Assembly (NCBI GenBank): GCA_037013495.1
Contig: CM072801.1
Location: 10,712,501 to 10,776,500 of the forward strand
From: Hippophae tibetana
Lineage: Eukaryota > Streptophyta > Magnoliopsida > Rosales > Elaeagnaceae
DNA: 64,000 nucleotides
Direction of reading: 5' to 3'
The position numbers and the translations under genes were made by a program. The notes beneath the pieces are model-generated. The model saw only the letters and a list, made by a program, of their open reading frames with translations. It made no database searches and was not told the DNA's origin. Each line of letters starts with the position of its first letter. Within the stretch, counting starts at the first letter, position 1. Of the stretch, positions 9,377 through 23,428 are shown piece after piece.

Positions 9377-12300
9377 CATTTTACGTTATTTTATGTATAA
9401 GGCTTATTATTATATATATTCAAAATTTAATATTTACTAAAAAAATTCCGAATTTTTTTTAATGTGATTATTTATTTTATTTAGGTTTATCATACGTAGA
9501 ATATTTCTTATACATGTGACATTTATTTAAATAATTTTTGGCACATTAAAATTTATGTTTAAATTATGTGTTTTAGTATTTGTATGTATAAATTTTGTAA
9601 TTTATTATACATATGACATTTGGTTAAATAATTTATGCATAATGAGATTAATTGTTAATGACTCTTTATAATTTTAATTAGTATTTATATTATTTATTTT
9701 GCTTGTATAATTTCTTGTCATTTATTTATACATGCAATCTTAAGAGAGATAATATTTGTACATTTGAAATTAAATTAATATTATTAATGGTTTTATACAA
9801 TAATTGAGCCTAAGGATTTAGTTAATTTTTAAGTGATTCATATAGTTTAATTAATTAGTGAGTAGTCACATCTTTAATTAATTAAAACTATAATAAGATT
9901 TATTTAGGATCACATTTAGAAAATAAACATTAATTATGATTAATCATATCTGATATAATAAATCTTATCTCGCGTGAGTTTTTATTATATTTTGTGATTA
10001 ATTATGATAGAATATCAAATTATATTTTCTAATTTATTCATAGGGATTAGGAAAATGAACATAATTTGATAGTTTTTTCGTAAAGTTAAAATGAATCCAA
10101 TTAAATTAGAACTTTAGCTCACGTACAAGTTTTATGTCACTAGATTCATATTTTTCATGATTTTACATTGGAAGAACATGTCATATTTTAGCTTCAAATT
10201 TAGTAATATGAACATGAATATTTAATTTATTGCAGCAATTCAACTTGTTAATTACTTTGATATGAACAAAGGGGATAATTATAAAGTATAGAAGGAAAGA
10301 ATTCTTCTTCATCTAGTATGGATGGATATTGACTATGTAATTAAGAAAAAACGAATCACCTAAAATTACTAAAACCAACACTCCAACCAATATCACGCTT
10401 TAAGAACAATGAGAGTCATCTAATCGTCTTAGGGTGATGTTCATTAAGGCTAAGATTTTGCTAATATTTGTGGTTCTGTTGATTAGCATAACAATGTACA
10501 TAACCTGCTAAAAGCCATTGATGATCAGCTCGTCACTTCAGATAAAGCTTTTGGCAAACACCCTTATTATGAAGTTCTCTTCCTTAAGATTCACTAGTGA
10601 GAAAGGAAATCTTACAACAAACAGAAAGGGAAAGGGATAGTTACACCTCAAATTGATATTAAGAAAACAACAATTGTTTCTTCTATATAAAAAAAAAAGA
10701 GACATATGAAGAAGGAATGTATCAAATTCTAGAAATGGCTTGAAAATAAAATTAATCCGACTTCGTTTGTTTGTTATGAATCTAATATGGTTAATGTTAA
10801 TATTAACACCTAATGGATTGATTCTAGATCTACAATCTATGTTGCAAACTCTTTACAGAGTATCCAAAACTTAAGGAAGCCAGTAGGAAGTGAGCAATAA
10901 ATCTTATCTGGCAACAAGATGGGCTCACATGTGGAGGTTGTATGGACATGCAGTTTGATTTTAAGTAGTGGTTTTGTTTTAGAATTAGAAAAGGCCTTTT
11001 ATGTTCCAAGTTTCTCTAGAAACTTGATTTCTATTTCAAGACTTATACCTTATGGTTATTCCTTCCACTTTTCGAAAACATATTTCAATTTATTTAATAA
11101 ATCTGATTGTGTTGGGAATGATATTTTGTCTGATGGTCTTTATTACATTAATTTATGAAATAATGTCACTCATAACGCAATGCATGTTCAAACTGACACT
11201 GAAAGGCGTATTATTAATGAAGACTCTTCTAAGTTATGGCATCGAAGATTGGGACACATCTTTATTGAGAAAATTAAAAGGTTGGTAAATGATGGGGTAT
11301 TTAGTACTCTAGATTTTAGTGACTTTAAGACTTATATAGACTACATTAAGGGCAAGCAAACTAACAATATATGTATCTCTACTTGCTTAACAAGAAGAAT
11401 GAAGCATTAGATTTTTTAAGGTGTTTAAAGTTGAAGTAGATAAACAATGCGGCAAGTAAATTAAGATCGTGAGATCTGATAGAGGTGGAGAGTACTATGG
11501 TAGATACATTGAGATTGGACAAGCGAGTGGTCCATTTACGAGGTTTCTTCAAGAGAATGGGATTTTCGCCCAATACAATTTGCCTGGCTCTCCAGACTAG
11601 AATGGAGTAGCTGAAAGGAGAAACTGAATATTATTGGACATGGTGCTAAGCATGCTTACTAGCACCAAACTTTCTAAGTCCTTGTGGACTAAAGCTCATA
11701 AAACGGTTGCGTACATATTGAACCAAGTTCCAACCAAGTTGTCTTAAGGACATCTCTTGAGTTATTCAAGGGTTGGAAATCGAGTTTGCGACATGTACAC
11801 ATTTGGGGTTGTCCATCTAAAACAAGAGTCTATAATCCACAAGAAAATAAGTTGGACTTAAGGACCATAAGTGGGTATTTCGTTGGATATGTCGAAAGGT
11901 CTAAGGGATATAGGTTTTATTATCCATCTCATAGCACTAGATTTGTGGAATCAAGAAATGCAAAATTTCTTGAGAATGACTTGATTAGTGGGAGTGATTG
12001 ATCCTAGGGCATTGGTCTTGAGAAAGATCATTCAGGTGCTCAGTATTCTACTTCAAGTAATGGGCAGATCGTTGTTGTTAACAATGCGCCTCGAGGACAA
12101 ACGCTTGTTGAAGAACCATTCTTGGAAGTACCACAAGTTGTTGATCCTGATCCAATAGATGATGAAGTTCAACATATGCTTGAAACTGTTCAAAAACATG
12201 ATCCTTCTCATCAGGAGAATTTTGATGTAGCATTTAAAAGATATACTAGAGTAAGGAAATCAACGATTCCTAGTGACTATGTTGTGTATCTACAAGAGTG

Positions 12301-14185
12301 TGACTACAATGTTGGAGTCAAAAATGATCCTGAGACGTTTTCACAGGCCATGAGTTATGAGGTTTCGAACTTATGGCACAATGCCATGAAAGAAGAGATG
12401 GATTCTATGGCGTTTAACCGAGTATGGGATCTCTTCAAGTTGCTTGATGGTGTAAAATCCATTAGATGTAAATGGGTCTTTAAGAGAAAGAAAGATTCAC
12501 AAGACAATATTGAGAGACATGAGGCAAGACTCGTTGCCAAAGGATTCACTCGAAGGGAGGGAATCGACTACATGAAGACATTCTCTCTTATATCTAAGAA
12601 ATATTTACTTCGTGTGATCATGGCATTGATTGCCCATTTTGACTTGGATTTGCATCAATTGAATGTGAAAACAGATTTCCTTAATGGTGACCTAGAGGAA
12701 AAGATTTACATGAAACAATCTGAAGGATTCTTCTTTAGTGATGGTGAGCATTTGGTTTGTAAGCTTAATAATCCATATATGGATTAAAACAAGCCTCTTG
12801 TCAATGGTATTTAAAAGTCCTTAACGTCATCACTTTACTTGGTTTTGAAGATAACGTCATGAATCAATGTATATACTAGAAGATCAATGAGAGCAAGATT
12901 TGTTTTTGGTGCTATATATGGATGATATTTTGCTTGCAACCAATGATAAGGGTTTGCTATATGAGGTGAAACAATTCCTTTTGAAAAAAAATTGATATGA
13001 AGGATATGGGTGAGGTATCTTATGTCTTTGGCATTAAGATCCATAGGGATAGATCTCGAGGCATGTTGGGTTTGTCTCAAGAGACTTAAATCAATAAAGT
13101 TTTAGAGAGATTTTGGATGAAGGATTGTTCACCGAGTGTGGCACCCATTGTGAAGGGTGATAGATTTAGCCTAAATTAATGCCCTAAAAATGAGCTCGAA
13201 CGGGAACATATGAAAACCATTCCATATGTTTCAGCCATTGGAAGCCTGATGTATGCTCAGGTTTGTACCAGACTTGACATTGCATTTGTTATTGGGATGC
13301 TAGGGAGGTATCAGAGTAATTCGGGTGTTGACCACTGAAAAGCTGCAAAGAAGGTGACGAGATACCTTCAAGGGACAAAGAATTACATGCTCATGTATAG
13401 ATGAACTGACAATCTGAAAGTGATTGGCTACTCCGATGCAGACTTAGCTGGCTGTGTTGATTCACGCAAATCAACATCAGGTTACATTTTCATGTTTATC
13501 GGTGGAACTGTCTTGGAAGAGTGAAAAGCATACCTTGACTGCTACTTTCACTATAGAGGTCAAGTTCGTGTCATGTTTTAAGGCTATATCACATGGTATA
13601 TGGTTGAAGAGTTTCATTTTTGGGCTTAGAGTAGTTGATTTTATCTCTAGGTCATTGAGATTGTACTGTGACAACTCAATTGCTGTGTTTATGGCCAAGA
13701 ACAACAAAAGTGGTAGTCGTAATAAACACATCGATATCAAATACTTGACCATAAGAGAACGTGTTAAGAAAAAGAAAGTGGTCATTGAGCACGTTAGCAT
13801 TGAGTTAATGATTGTTGATCTTTTGACTAAAGGCATACCACCAAAGAATTTCAAGGATCACGTAGTGAGAATTAGACTTGGTTCTATGATGTTAATATTC
13901 ATTGTACGTACATTTGATATTTTCATGAAATTTGTATTTAATTTATGTTTTCTCATTAATTTTATGTGCATATTTTGTTTATTTATATATTTTGAGAAAA
14001 ACATCTTTAAGTAATAGACCTCGAATAAACATAAGATTTATTCATTAATTTTTATGGGCTTGAGATGCATAGTGCATCGTGATACATGGAAGATAATACT
14101 CATCATTAGAAGACCTATCTCCGTAATTCATGTGTTTTGCTTCTCATAAAGTTGAATGATGAAATATATGGACCAAGTGGGAGCA

Positions 14186-14630
14186 TGTTGGTTTCAGTTA
14201 CTACACTTGGTAACCACCGAGAATGTTGTCTTCGTGAGTTACTACACTTGGTAACCACTAAGCATTTGGCTAGAATGTGGTCCAACATCTCTATCATCCA
14301 TGTTCTTCATGCCCTCAATGCATGTCTGATTGCTCTTTGATGGACAGATCATTTGAGATTTGTCTATAAATACATAGTGTGGTCCCTAGGCTCGCTCTGT
14401 GAAAAACTGAGAGAGAATTCAAACAATCTTCAGGGCATTGTTCTCTGCACCATCATGATAACAGAGAAGAGTTTAGAAGCATCAAACTAAAAACCCATTA
14501 AATTTTCGTGATAAGTAATGAAGTTTGACCAATGGTTGAATATATGTTTTCAATTCTTTTTGCTTCTGTTGTGTTACATTTATGTTTATATGATTTCATA
14601 AGTGTTTTTGGATTGAACTATGATCAATCA
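14186..14630 (+). repeat. 3' LTR of the intronic copia element
   Basis: 445 bases, the partner of 8460-8878. It is longer partly because a segment of about 25 bases (GTTACTACACTTGGTAACCAC) is present twice near its start, at about 14198-14255. Confidence 0.9.
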
Positions 14631-15377
14631 TGTTGTTTATGTACCTTGGTTGTACATAAAATTGATCTCCTGAAGATAATATTAAGTATGCAGTTTTCTT
14701 GATTGTGAACTAATGACTCGTTTACAATATTTTTGCATGATCCTATTTGGCTCCAAAATCAGGATTTTGCATACAGTTATTGCCATTGGGGGAAAAAAGA
14801 AAAAAGAAGAAGAGAAAGATGAAGCTTGTAGCTATTATTTTCCAGCTCCATTAGGAAGTTTCGACTGTACGTTATGTTTGCTATTAAATACTCTTTTTTT
14901 CATCATTTTTCCCATTGTAGTTTCTTTATCTTGCTTCAGGTATTTTGGTAATGCTATGTGCCTAAAGACTGTCCATTGGTCCTTTTGTTCTTTTCAATTA
15001 TGGTCGACGTATTATTCCTACAAGTAGAGTACCTTCCCATATCTTCAATGGAGAAATCCAGGCAGATCATGGAAGAGTTCATTGACACATGGCAAGAAGC
15101 CGTCTTGAAAAGATCATCACCCGGTCACTTCATGCATATGGAACCCAATTTTGCAGAGTACGATCTTGCAAACTGCTATGCCCCGCAACATACTGCTGTT
15201 CAATATGCTACTGTGATGGCTCAAATAATTGCAACAGCACAATCACCGCAAGCCGTTAGGAATCAGGAAAATCTGGAGGAAAAAAGAAGAAAAATACTTG
15301 CCAACTTATCTTACATGCGCTTCTTTTTTTTTTTTAAAGCGAATATCCAATATATGGTTCCATGCACGCAGAAGTAG

Positions 15378-18300
15378 GGTTGAATTTAATGGAGTAATTC
15401 GATTATGAGAACACTTCTAATATAATAGTTGCATGTATGATGAGATGATGAGTCTCACATGTCAGCGTTTGGACTCATTTTTATGTGAGATGATGCAGAA
15501 GTAGGGTTGAATTTATGATATTGTGAGATTAAATCATAATGCAAGCACGCTAACAAAATAGATAAATGTAGAAGACATATATTCTCACTAATGTTCAAAT
15601 GGGTTTCTATTAAAAGTAATTTCAGCAACAACAAAAAAAAAAAAGCTTCCAAGAAGTACATGTATGTTTATATTATGAAGCACAAAATATGTTTTTTGAG
15701 TTTTGAAAGCACATTCTGTGTTTTTACGTTAGCACAAAGATGAAATATGCATACTCAAGCCGGAAACATTGCAACTTTCTCTGGATGGAGTATTGACAAA
15801 GGTTGATAACTACACTATTTACAATTTATGAAGTGTATGTTTAAAAATGACCTAAATTTCATGCTATAATTTCACTCCCTCATCTTATCGTTTTCCAATT
15901 TCTCTTGCACCAAGTGACATTTTAGAGTATCTACCATATTAATTAGACATTAATATCCATCGAGGGCTTGATCTCCGATAATATAAAACTGAAAGAGAAT
16001 TCTTCATAGATCGTTTTCGACCACAAAAATTCTTCAACACATAGCTAAAGTAAGAAAAACCTATTCATTATATGGCAGGATAATCCTATAATCTTTTGTT
16101 TTGTGGCATAAGGTTAGAGGACATATATTTATTTAGTACTACTCTATACTTAATTTATGTGAAATCTTAAGTGCATTGTTGTGGGGGAATAAAACCCTTT
16201 GATTTTCAGGATCTCATTATTTATTTATATTTTATTGAGTTGACACAAAATTTAAATTAAGTTATTTATGTAGTTTAGTTTTTTAGATTAAAAATGATGT
16301 TATTTTTTTAGCTTTACAAAAACGAATAATTTAAAGTAAATTATATTATTTTAATAATTTTTTATTTAAAATATTATTATTTTATGTTAAGTAATAAAAT
16401 AAGGTTAAAATACGAATTTTTAATAATTATAAAAGTAAAATTAAATATAAAATAATTTGAGAAAAAATAAACAATAATAAAATTCAAACATAAATTTATT
16501 TAACTATATATTTTAATTTTTAATAAAAATTAAAATAAAATAGTGGTAATTAATAAATGTTTAAAAATAAATATTTTGAAATTTTTTCGTATTACTTGTA
16601 ATTTTATAGTTGTTAAAGATTTTTTTTAATCGTATTTAATCAATTTATTAAAAAATAATAATATTTTAATAAAAAAATATTAAAATAATACAATTTGTTC
16701 TTAATTGATTTTTTTTTATAAAACTAAGGTATTAAATGACATTAATTTTAATATAATAGATTAAATAAGATAAATGATATAATCTAAAATATTTATGTGA
16801 TATTTTTTAATTTTTTTTAATTAAACATGCTTAAAATAATTTGAATGCGTGACTTAAGTAGATAGAACGTGACTTACTGAAAGACAATTATTCGACTTAA
16901 AAGTAGGATTTAAGCTTAAGTAAAATTCAGCTTGAAAGCAATTTTCCAAGAGTTATATATAGAGTTGTGAAATGAGGTCATCTTCTCAAATTTATCTCAT
17001 GTGATTTATAGATAGGTTCAGTTTATTTAAATTTACATGAGTTAAATTTAATTTATGTTTTAAATAAGTTTAACTATTTTTTTAAAACATAAAAAAGTAA
17101 AAATTATATTTATAATTTTTTAAAATAAAATTTTTAGTATAAATATTATATTTTTTTAAAACAAGAAAATATAAAAGTACATTTTAATTGTAATATTTTA
17201 TAATAATATTATTATAATTAATAAAAAAATTTGTTAAAAAAATTTAAGAACTGCTCATCATAACTTATTTAAGTTTATGACTCAGAAACTGAATTTTTTT
17301 TTTTAAATCAAGAATTTATATGATCAATTATAAATAAATTGAGTATATTGAATTGTTAATTTTACATTAATAATTAGGTTTCTTTTTACATTGCAGATCT
17401 ATAAGAATGAAGTTAAGCATTTTTATTTCCCATTGGCATTTTCTATTTTACCTACTCCACTGTAGTTATTTAGACTGTTAAAGTTGTTTTATTTAACCCT
17501 GTTTTATTGAACTTTTAATTAACATAAGTTATATCTGTTGTATGTGTTATTAACTATTTATAAATTTATTGTAAAAAAAAAATATTTTATATAATAAATA
17601 TTGATATCTTTAATATTTTTATCTATATATTTGTCACATATGGATAGTATAAATGACACACTAAAAGTAGTACAAAAAAAATTAAATTATTTTTTATTAA
17701 ATTAATTATAATGTTACATGTATCTAAATTTTCTTAAAAATTTAATTTTTTTTAAAATTATTTAACTATTTAACATACTATAATTATTATAAATATAAAT
17801 TTACGTGTGTATAAATGAAATAAAATGCACTTTCAATAACTCCCAACTGCTCTTTGTTTCTAGCAAGGTTTTCTAAGTATCTCGAGCAAATTAGGGAAAT
17901 ATTTTTTTATTTATATTTAAACATATCATATTTTTTATGTTATATTAATTTATTTTCTGTAGCGTCGGTGGATCTTTACCGATCAAATATATATATATAT
18001 ATATTACAATGACGATTGGGTTACTTTTATAATTAAATATATATATATATATTTTAATAAACAAGCAAATTAGAAGTACTGCTGTGTCATCCAAAATTAT
18101 TCGTCAATATAAAGCTTAATAATATAAAAATAATTTTAAATAAAATAAAATTTAATATTAAATAATTTAAATAATAATTAAATAATTTTATTATAAAATA
18201 TTTCAAATAAATTCGTTTAATAAAATTATAAATGTTATAAATATATTTTTTTCTAATTATTTTAGCGTATCGCAAATATCGTAGAAAATGACATTATAAG

Positions 18301-21300
18301 CATGCATTATTACCACATATATTTTACATCTTAAATAGAAATAGACAAAATATATATATATATATAATATAAATAAGGACAAAAATGATGACTGGACAGT
18401 CAAGAGGAAAAGACTAGCGTGAGTTTGACTAGAGATATTAAAAATTAATTCCTTATTAATTAATATATATTATTATAATTATTTTAACATTTTGATCATC
18501 CAATTAATGGATCAACTCAATTTCTAACAGGTTATTTAATATGTATATAATATTATATTTACTTTTATTTAAATTTTTATATATATCAAATTATTATAAA
18601 TATTAAATAACATGTTAAAATTAAATTATTTATTAAATTAAAAACATGAGATATGCGTAAAGGCTTATCTATATAGTAGGTTAGATTGGATTTAAGTTTA
18701 GGTTAATATTTTATCAACTTAATTTATTAATCTCTAGTATATATATATATATTTATTTATTTATTAAAATTTTAAAAATAAATTTATATAATTTAACAAA
18801 TAATTATAATTTATTTTTATATGTTTGAGAATTAAGAAATAATTATTTTTATTTTTTAATAAAAAATATTTTCTAATATATAATTGCAATCTATTTTTTC
18901 TTAAATTTGAAAAAATATTAATTATTTAAATTATTTTTATTTTAAAATAAAAATATCATTATTTAAATTTTAATATCATAGATATAAATTGGATATTAAA
19001 AAATTTTATATATCCAATTAATATTAATGATTATTATTTTTTAACAATATTATATTTTAATTCATAAATTATTTTTACTATAAAATACTACATCTCATTA
19101 AGTATTAATAGATGATGATATTTTTCTTCACAAAAAAATAATGACTATGATAATTAAATTGATTTTTTTTATAAAATATATAATTATAAATAAAATAATA
19201 ATAATAACTTATTTTATATTAAAATATCAGGTATATACATAATTGTGATCGTAATTTAAATAAATATAAATTATTTTTATAATAAATTTTGGATTTTTTG
19301 AGAGTTAGAACTCCAATATAATAAAAGAAATATTATATTATTATATTATTAAATTATTAATTATAATTTAATAATATATTTAATATTTAATATTTAAAAA
19401 TATGTACAATTTATTCATTTAAAAAAAATATCCACTCCACAACTACGGTATGATTATATTTTGGGCTACTCGTGAACTCATTAATCACGAGCACTTGATA
19501 TCAAGTAGCACCTAAACAAATCTTTTAACTTTTTTATTTAGCATTATTGCCACAATTAGACTTTTAAATAAAAGACAAATTAATTTACAATTTCATAATA
19601 ATTATTCTTATAAAAAAACTATATTTTTAAAATAATAATAATAATAAACTATATTTTTAGCATTCAAAACATTGAAAAGCTCCTTCAATTATAAGAAACT
19701 TTCAGCTAGGGGGCCACGTTTTTCGTTACTTGAGACACTCATTCTCTGACTTTACGATTAATTCAAGGGAATGATAATTTGATAATTTTATTTATAAAAA
19801 ATATATTATTTAATTTTTTTATTTTAAAATTTTTTTATAAATTTTTTTATGAAGAATACTCCAGTCATTTTATTGTTTACTATACAAAAAAAAATTAAAA
19901 AAATTAATTTTTTTATTAATATTACTAAAAATCCTTATATAACTTATTTTTTATAAATAAAATATTCATAATAATTATTTTTATAAATAAAAAAATTAAT
20001 TAATATATTTCTTAAGTTAAAAGATTAACCCACTTTTTTAAAAAAAATACCAACATTTATCCCTTAATTTAATCCCAAAAACAACTTGGACAAAATCTCA
20101 ATAATAACAGTCTTATATATATATATATATATATATTATATTATATTTATGAAGAGGATGATCAATTATTTTCAAAGCATAAAGAATATGACGCTGGACA
20201 AAGTCATAAAGGTTTGGATTTGGTCATAGCGTTTACGTGTTACAGTTCCTATTTGCTTCCTCCTATCTATAATTAAAAATATATATATACATCATCAACT
20301 AAATCAAATATAGAAAATTGAGAATCCATGTTTTTATATATAAATATGCAGGTTTACAAAAAAATTGATATATTTCAATAACCTTTCAACATTCAGGACA
20401 ATTATTCATGCAAATTCTAAAATGTTAAATATAATTTTAAAAATTCATTGGTGAATATTTACTAAAGCTACAAAATCAATTTAGATATATATTTTTAAAT
20501 TTTTATTTATTTATTTCAAATTTAGATAAGTAAACATTTTTTAATTATTTCTTGAGTAATTGTACGAAGTGCTATTTAAAATTCGTACTTTGAAGAATTA
20601 ACGCAATCTTCTCAATCAAAAGAAATAAAAAAAAACGATTTAACAATTCCCAAATATAAAATATATGTTTCTGTTGAAAACACTGTTAGACTATTGATAA
20701 AAAAATTTAGTGTATAGATGATAAAATAATTTTAAGAAATAAATATTCATTTATATTATAAAATTAAAAAAATTAATGTATATTTTTAAAAAAATATTAA
20801 AAATAAAAATTTATATACGAAAAAAGTTGGGTAATATAAATAAATCAAAAAATTAATTATCATACTTTTTAGATTATTTTTTCTTTTTAACGATATGATT
20901 AATTTTGAAGGTTGGTTGAGTCTGAGGTCTGAGGTCTGAGGTAGGTGAAGACGAGGCTCGGCTCGGCTCGGCTCGGCTGATTGTAAAATAGGCTTGGTGG
21001 GGTGAGACTTTGGTCATAGAGCCATTAAATGAGAACCGTTCATTTAGATACGCTGGACGTCAGTAGTAGGACCATGCTTGACTTTGTTCCTTTGCCGTAA
21101 TTTTAGTGACAAGCCGAGCAAAAGAAAGTGAGACGTTGATAAAATAATATAATTATACAGATTTAATTATATTTTTTAATAATATTATAATATATTATTT
21201 AAAATTAATCTTAAATATATAAAATATTTTGTCGGCACAAATATAGTACAATTTTAAGCTTAAATAACATTTCAAATAACTATAATCACGATTTAATTAA

Positions 21301-23428
21301 TCAAAAATCAATATTACATAAATTTTAATTAATCAAAATTTTATGTAAAATGACGTTAAATTGACAGACGTTGATATTGAATGTTAAACTTCCTATTTAT
21401 AGAAAGAATATACTTTTGAGATGGATTTAAGATGTTATTTTTAATATTATTATAAATTTTAAGAAATGATATAAGTTTTAGTTTGGTTGCTATTATAAAA
21501 CAGTGAAACTTGGATGTGACTTGTTAGGTTAATTATAGAATACAATATTAACCAGATCACAGATTGTTCATAGTTTTAGTCCTATATACAGTAAAACCAT
21601 GGAAAACAGGTGTTAATGAATGTAATTGGCTACACTATAACTTTTTTGTATATGACGTTTGCATAAAAACCAAATGGACTACTTATCAATCGTGTGTCAC
21701 TTTAATTAATTATTCCTTCTCATCTCAGGGGAATTTCTTTTCTAACAAAAAAAAAAGTCCAAAAAATTTAGACATAATCAACAAATAATACTAATAATAA
21801 CATTTAATAAAATATTTTTACTCTTTTTTTTTAAATAAAAATATTACAATTTATTGATTTAAAATAAGAATTCTTAAAAAAAATTAATTCAACCCTGAAG
21901 ATTCGTTAGATAGATATATAAATGTATGTAATTATACTATGTATGAAAGTTTATTACAAATTTAAATTTTTTTTTAATGTAATTGGACAATCAATTCTAT
22001 TTGGAGACATTGGAACAACATTTTTACTAATATATTATCAATTTTTATTAGTTATTTCAAGAATGAAATTCACTGTACCCGCATTAATGAATGAAAATTC
22101 AGTTCTTTTTTTTTAGTAAATGCAATCATAACTAACTAATAAGGATATATAGAATAATAATATAATGATTTATTATTAAAAAAAATACAGGATAATGATG
22201 CAATCACTAAAATCAAATCAAAGATAGTTTGAATTTTGTAAGTGTAAGACTTTAGGCTATCTAAACGAGTTTAGAGTTGGAAAGAAAGCTTTCTTTCATA
22301 GTTGATATTTGTACTGTAGATATTATTTTTTATGATTTATTTAATATTATTAGAAAAATTAAATCCTTTTTTTTTGTTCCATCAGGCAGTACGTATTTTA
22401 ACATATTATGATTTTTTTAGATATGTTTATTTCAAATTTAATATATTTATTTTTTAGATTTAGGTATAGATATAATGCATTCTAGTGAGGATTGCCAATG
22501 AATCATATATATAATGAAGATATCAAGAAATCGGATCAAATGTTATAAAAAATTCAAAATTCGTTAAAGAAAAAAACTGCGAGGAGATGTAAAAGAGTTA
22601 ACGAAGAAGGCTTGATAATTATATATTTAGAAAAATATTTAAATTATAAAAAATACCTATATCAAAATGGGTAATTTTAGAAATCGATTAATTTTTTTAA
22701 ATAATATTTTAATTTAACACTAAAATTTTGTACTCACAAATATCTTATATTATATATAAATTATTTTAAAACAAAAACAAACTTCATAAAGCGTTGAAAA
22801 GAATGTTTAAATTTTTTTTTTAGAAAATAAAAGGAATTAGTTGATTTGTAATAATTTTTCTGGATTTTTTTTATTTAAATATAAAAATATAAATTAAAGT
22901 CAATTTGCTTTTTTTTTTTTAAAAAAAATGACTAAATTAATTGATTTCAAATGAAAATAGCTTGTAATACATTTCAATTTTTATTTTGATAAATATGAAG
23001 TTTTGTATCAATAAAGAGGTTATAAATATGGTTTTTTTTTAGTTTTTGAATAATGAATTTTATATAGATAAATTTAGTTTTCAAATATAAATTTTAGTGA
23101 AATATCTCCCACTTTATATATATATATATATATATATACGTCATTGCTTTAAATTTTAGTAAAATAAAATAAACAAAATCAAAGAATACCCCAAAATCAT
23201 ATACAAGGTTACGTAATGGATGAGAATTCATTAATCTTATTACAAGACAATTTTAGGTACACGCACACACATACCTAACTCTTGATCTTTATTTATCAAC
23301 ACTACAACACAAAAAAGCACAATCTAATAACCAATTCAAGCTTTAAAGCACAATCTAATACTATTATTATAAAATATAAAATATAAAATTATATAACTTT
23401 AATTAACACTAGTCGTCTTCAAGCCATT
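15378..23428. other. AT-rich intergenic DNA, no gene seen
   Basis: About 8 kb, mostly A/T runs and short AT dinucleotide repeats (for example 17987-18002, 18035-18050, 20117-20138, 23117-23138). A 21-base direct repeat (GCAGAAGTAGGGTTGAATTTA less its last base) occurs at 15368-15388 and 15495-15515. Positions 20919-20977 hold two small tandem repeats, about three copies of a GGTCTGA heptamer and four of GCTCG, in an otherwise AT-rich setting; 20900-21130 is noticeably less AT-rich but shows no convincing reading frame. I see no transposon ends or RNA genes in the rest. Confidence 0.5.
20919..20977. repeat. Two adjacent short tandem repeats
   Basis: About three copies of a GTCTGAG heptamer are followed, after GTAGGTGAAGAC, by four copies of the pentamer GCTCG. 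They are conspicuous because the surrounding 8 kb is largely A and T. Confidence 0.8.

Larger units (their letters stand above)
8460..14630 (+). mobile_element. Ty1/copia retrotransposon, broken, in a MED20 intron
   Basis: LTRs lie at 8460-8878 and 14186-14630 (both TGTTGGTTTC...ATCA). A primer-binding site (TGGTATCAAATC) is at 8881-8892 and a purine-rich tract (CCAAGTGGGAGCA) just before 14186. The flanking 5 bases are GGTTG and TGTTG, a probable aged target duplication. Recognisable parts in copia order: protease end and GAG-pre-integrase (about 10919-11300, LWHRRLGHI), integrase (about 11470-11960, RSDRGGEYYG, HIWGCPSKTRVYNP), reverse transcriptase (about 12360-13060, KWVFKRKKDS, EARLVAKGFTRREGIDY) and RNase H (about 13200-13890, GYSDADLAGCVDSRKSTSGY, DIKYLTIRERV). 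The gag part (8893-10900) is not clearly readable. The element is broken, with roughly ten or more breaks. The LTRs differ at about one position in eight to ten by eye, suggesting several million years. Confidence 0.92.
4227..15377 (+). pseudogene. MED20: Mediator subunit 20 (MED20) gene copy, decayed and split by two retrotransposons
   Basis: MED20 is a head-module subunit of the Mediator complex, which links transcription factors to RNA polymerase II. Pieces in order: 4227-4240 (ATG, start MPQKW with Trp split); 4341-4483 ([28 protein letters not shown]); 4588-4778 ([33 protein letters not shown]); 4899-4947 continued at 8002-8050 (GFHYQVGDFQLRVGKVV, then HPENLRGIVMEV); 15024-15377 (EYLPISSMEKSRQIMEEF, HFMHMEPNFAEY, QHTAVQYATVMAQIIATAQ). 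Signs of decay: TGA at 4351-4353 where the family has Trp; acceptor GG instead of AG at 4339-4340; a conserved Trp changed to Cys at 4444-4446; a 12-base tandem duplication near 4715-4738; acceptor AA instead of AG at 15022-15023; and an LTR element inside the third main exon. The last exon reads about 30 codons past the usual end. Identity is very secure; non-function is strongly indicated. Confidence 0.92.

Noticed and set aside
21564-22116. Two small plus-strand frames (74 and 64 codons)
   Set aside because: AT-biased composition, no known motif, no promoter; random open frames.
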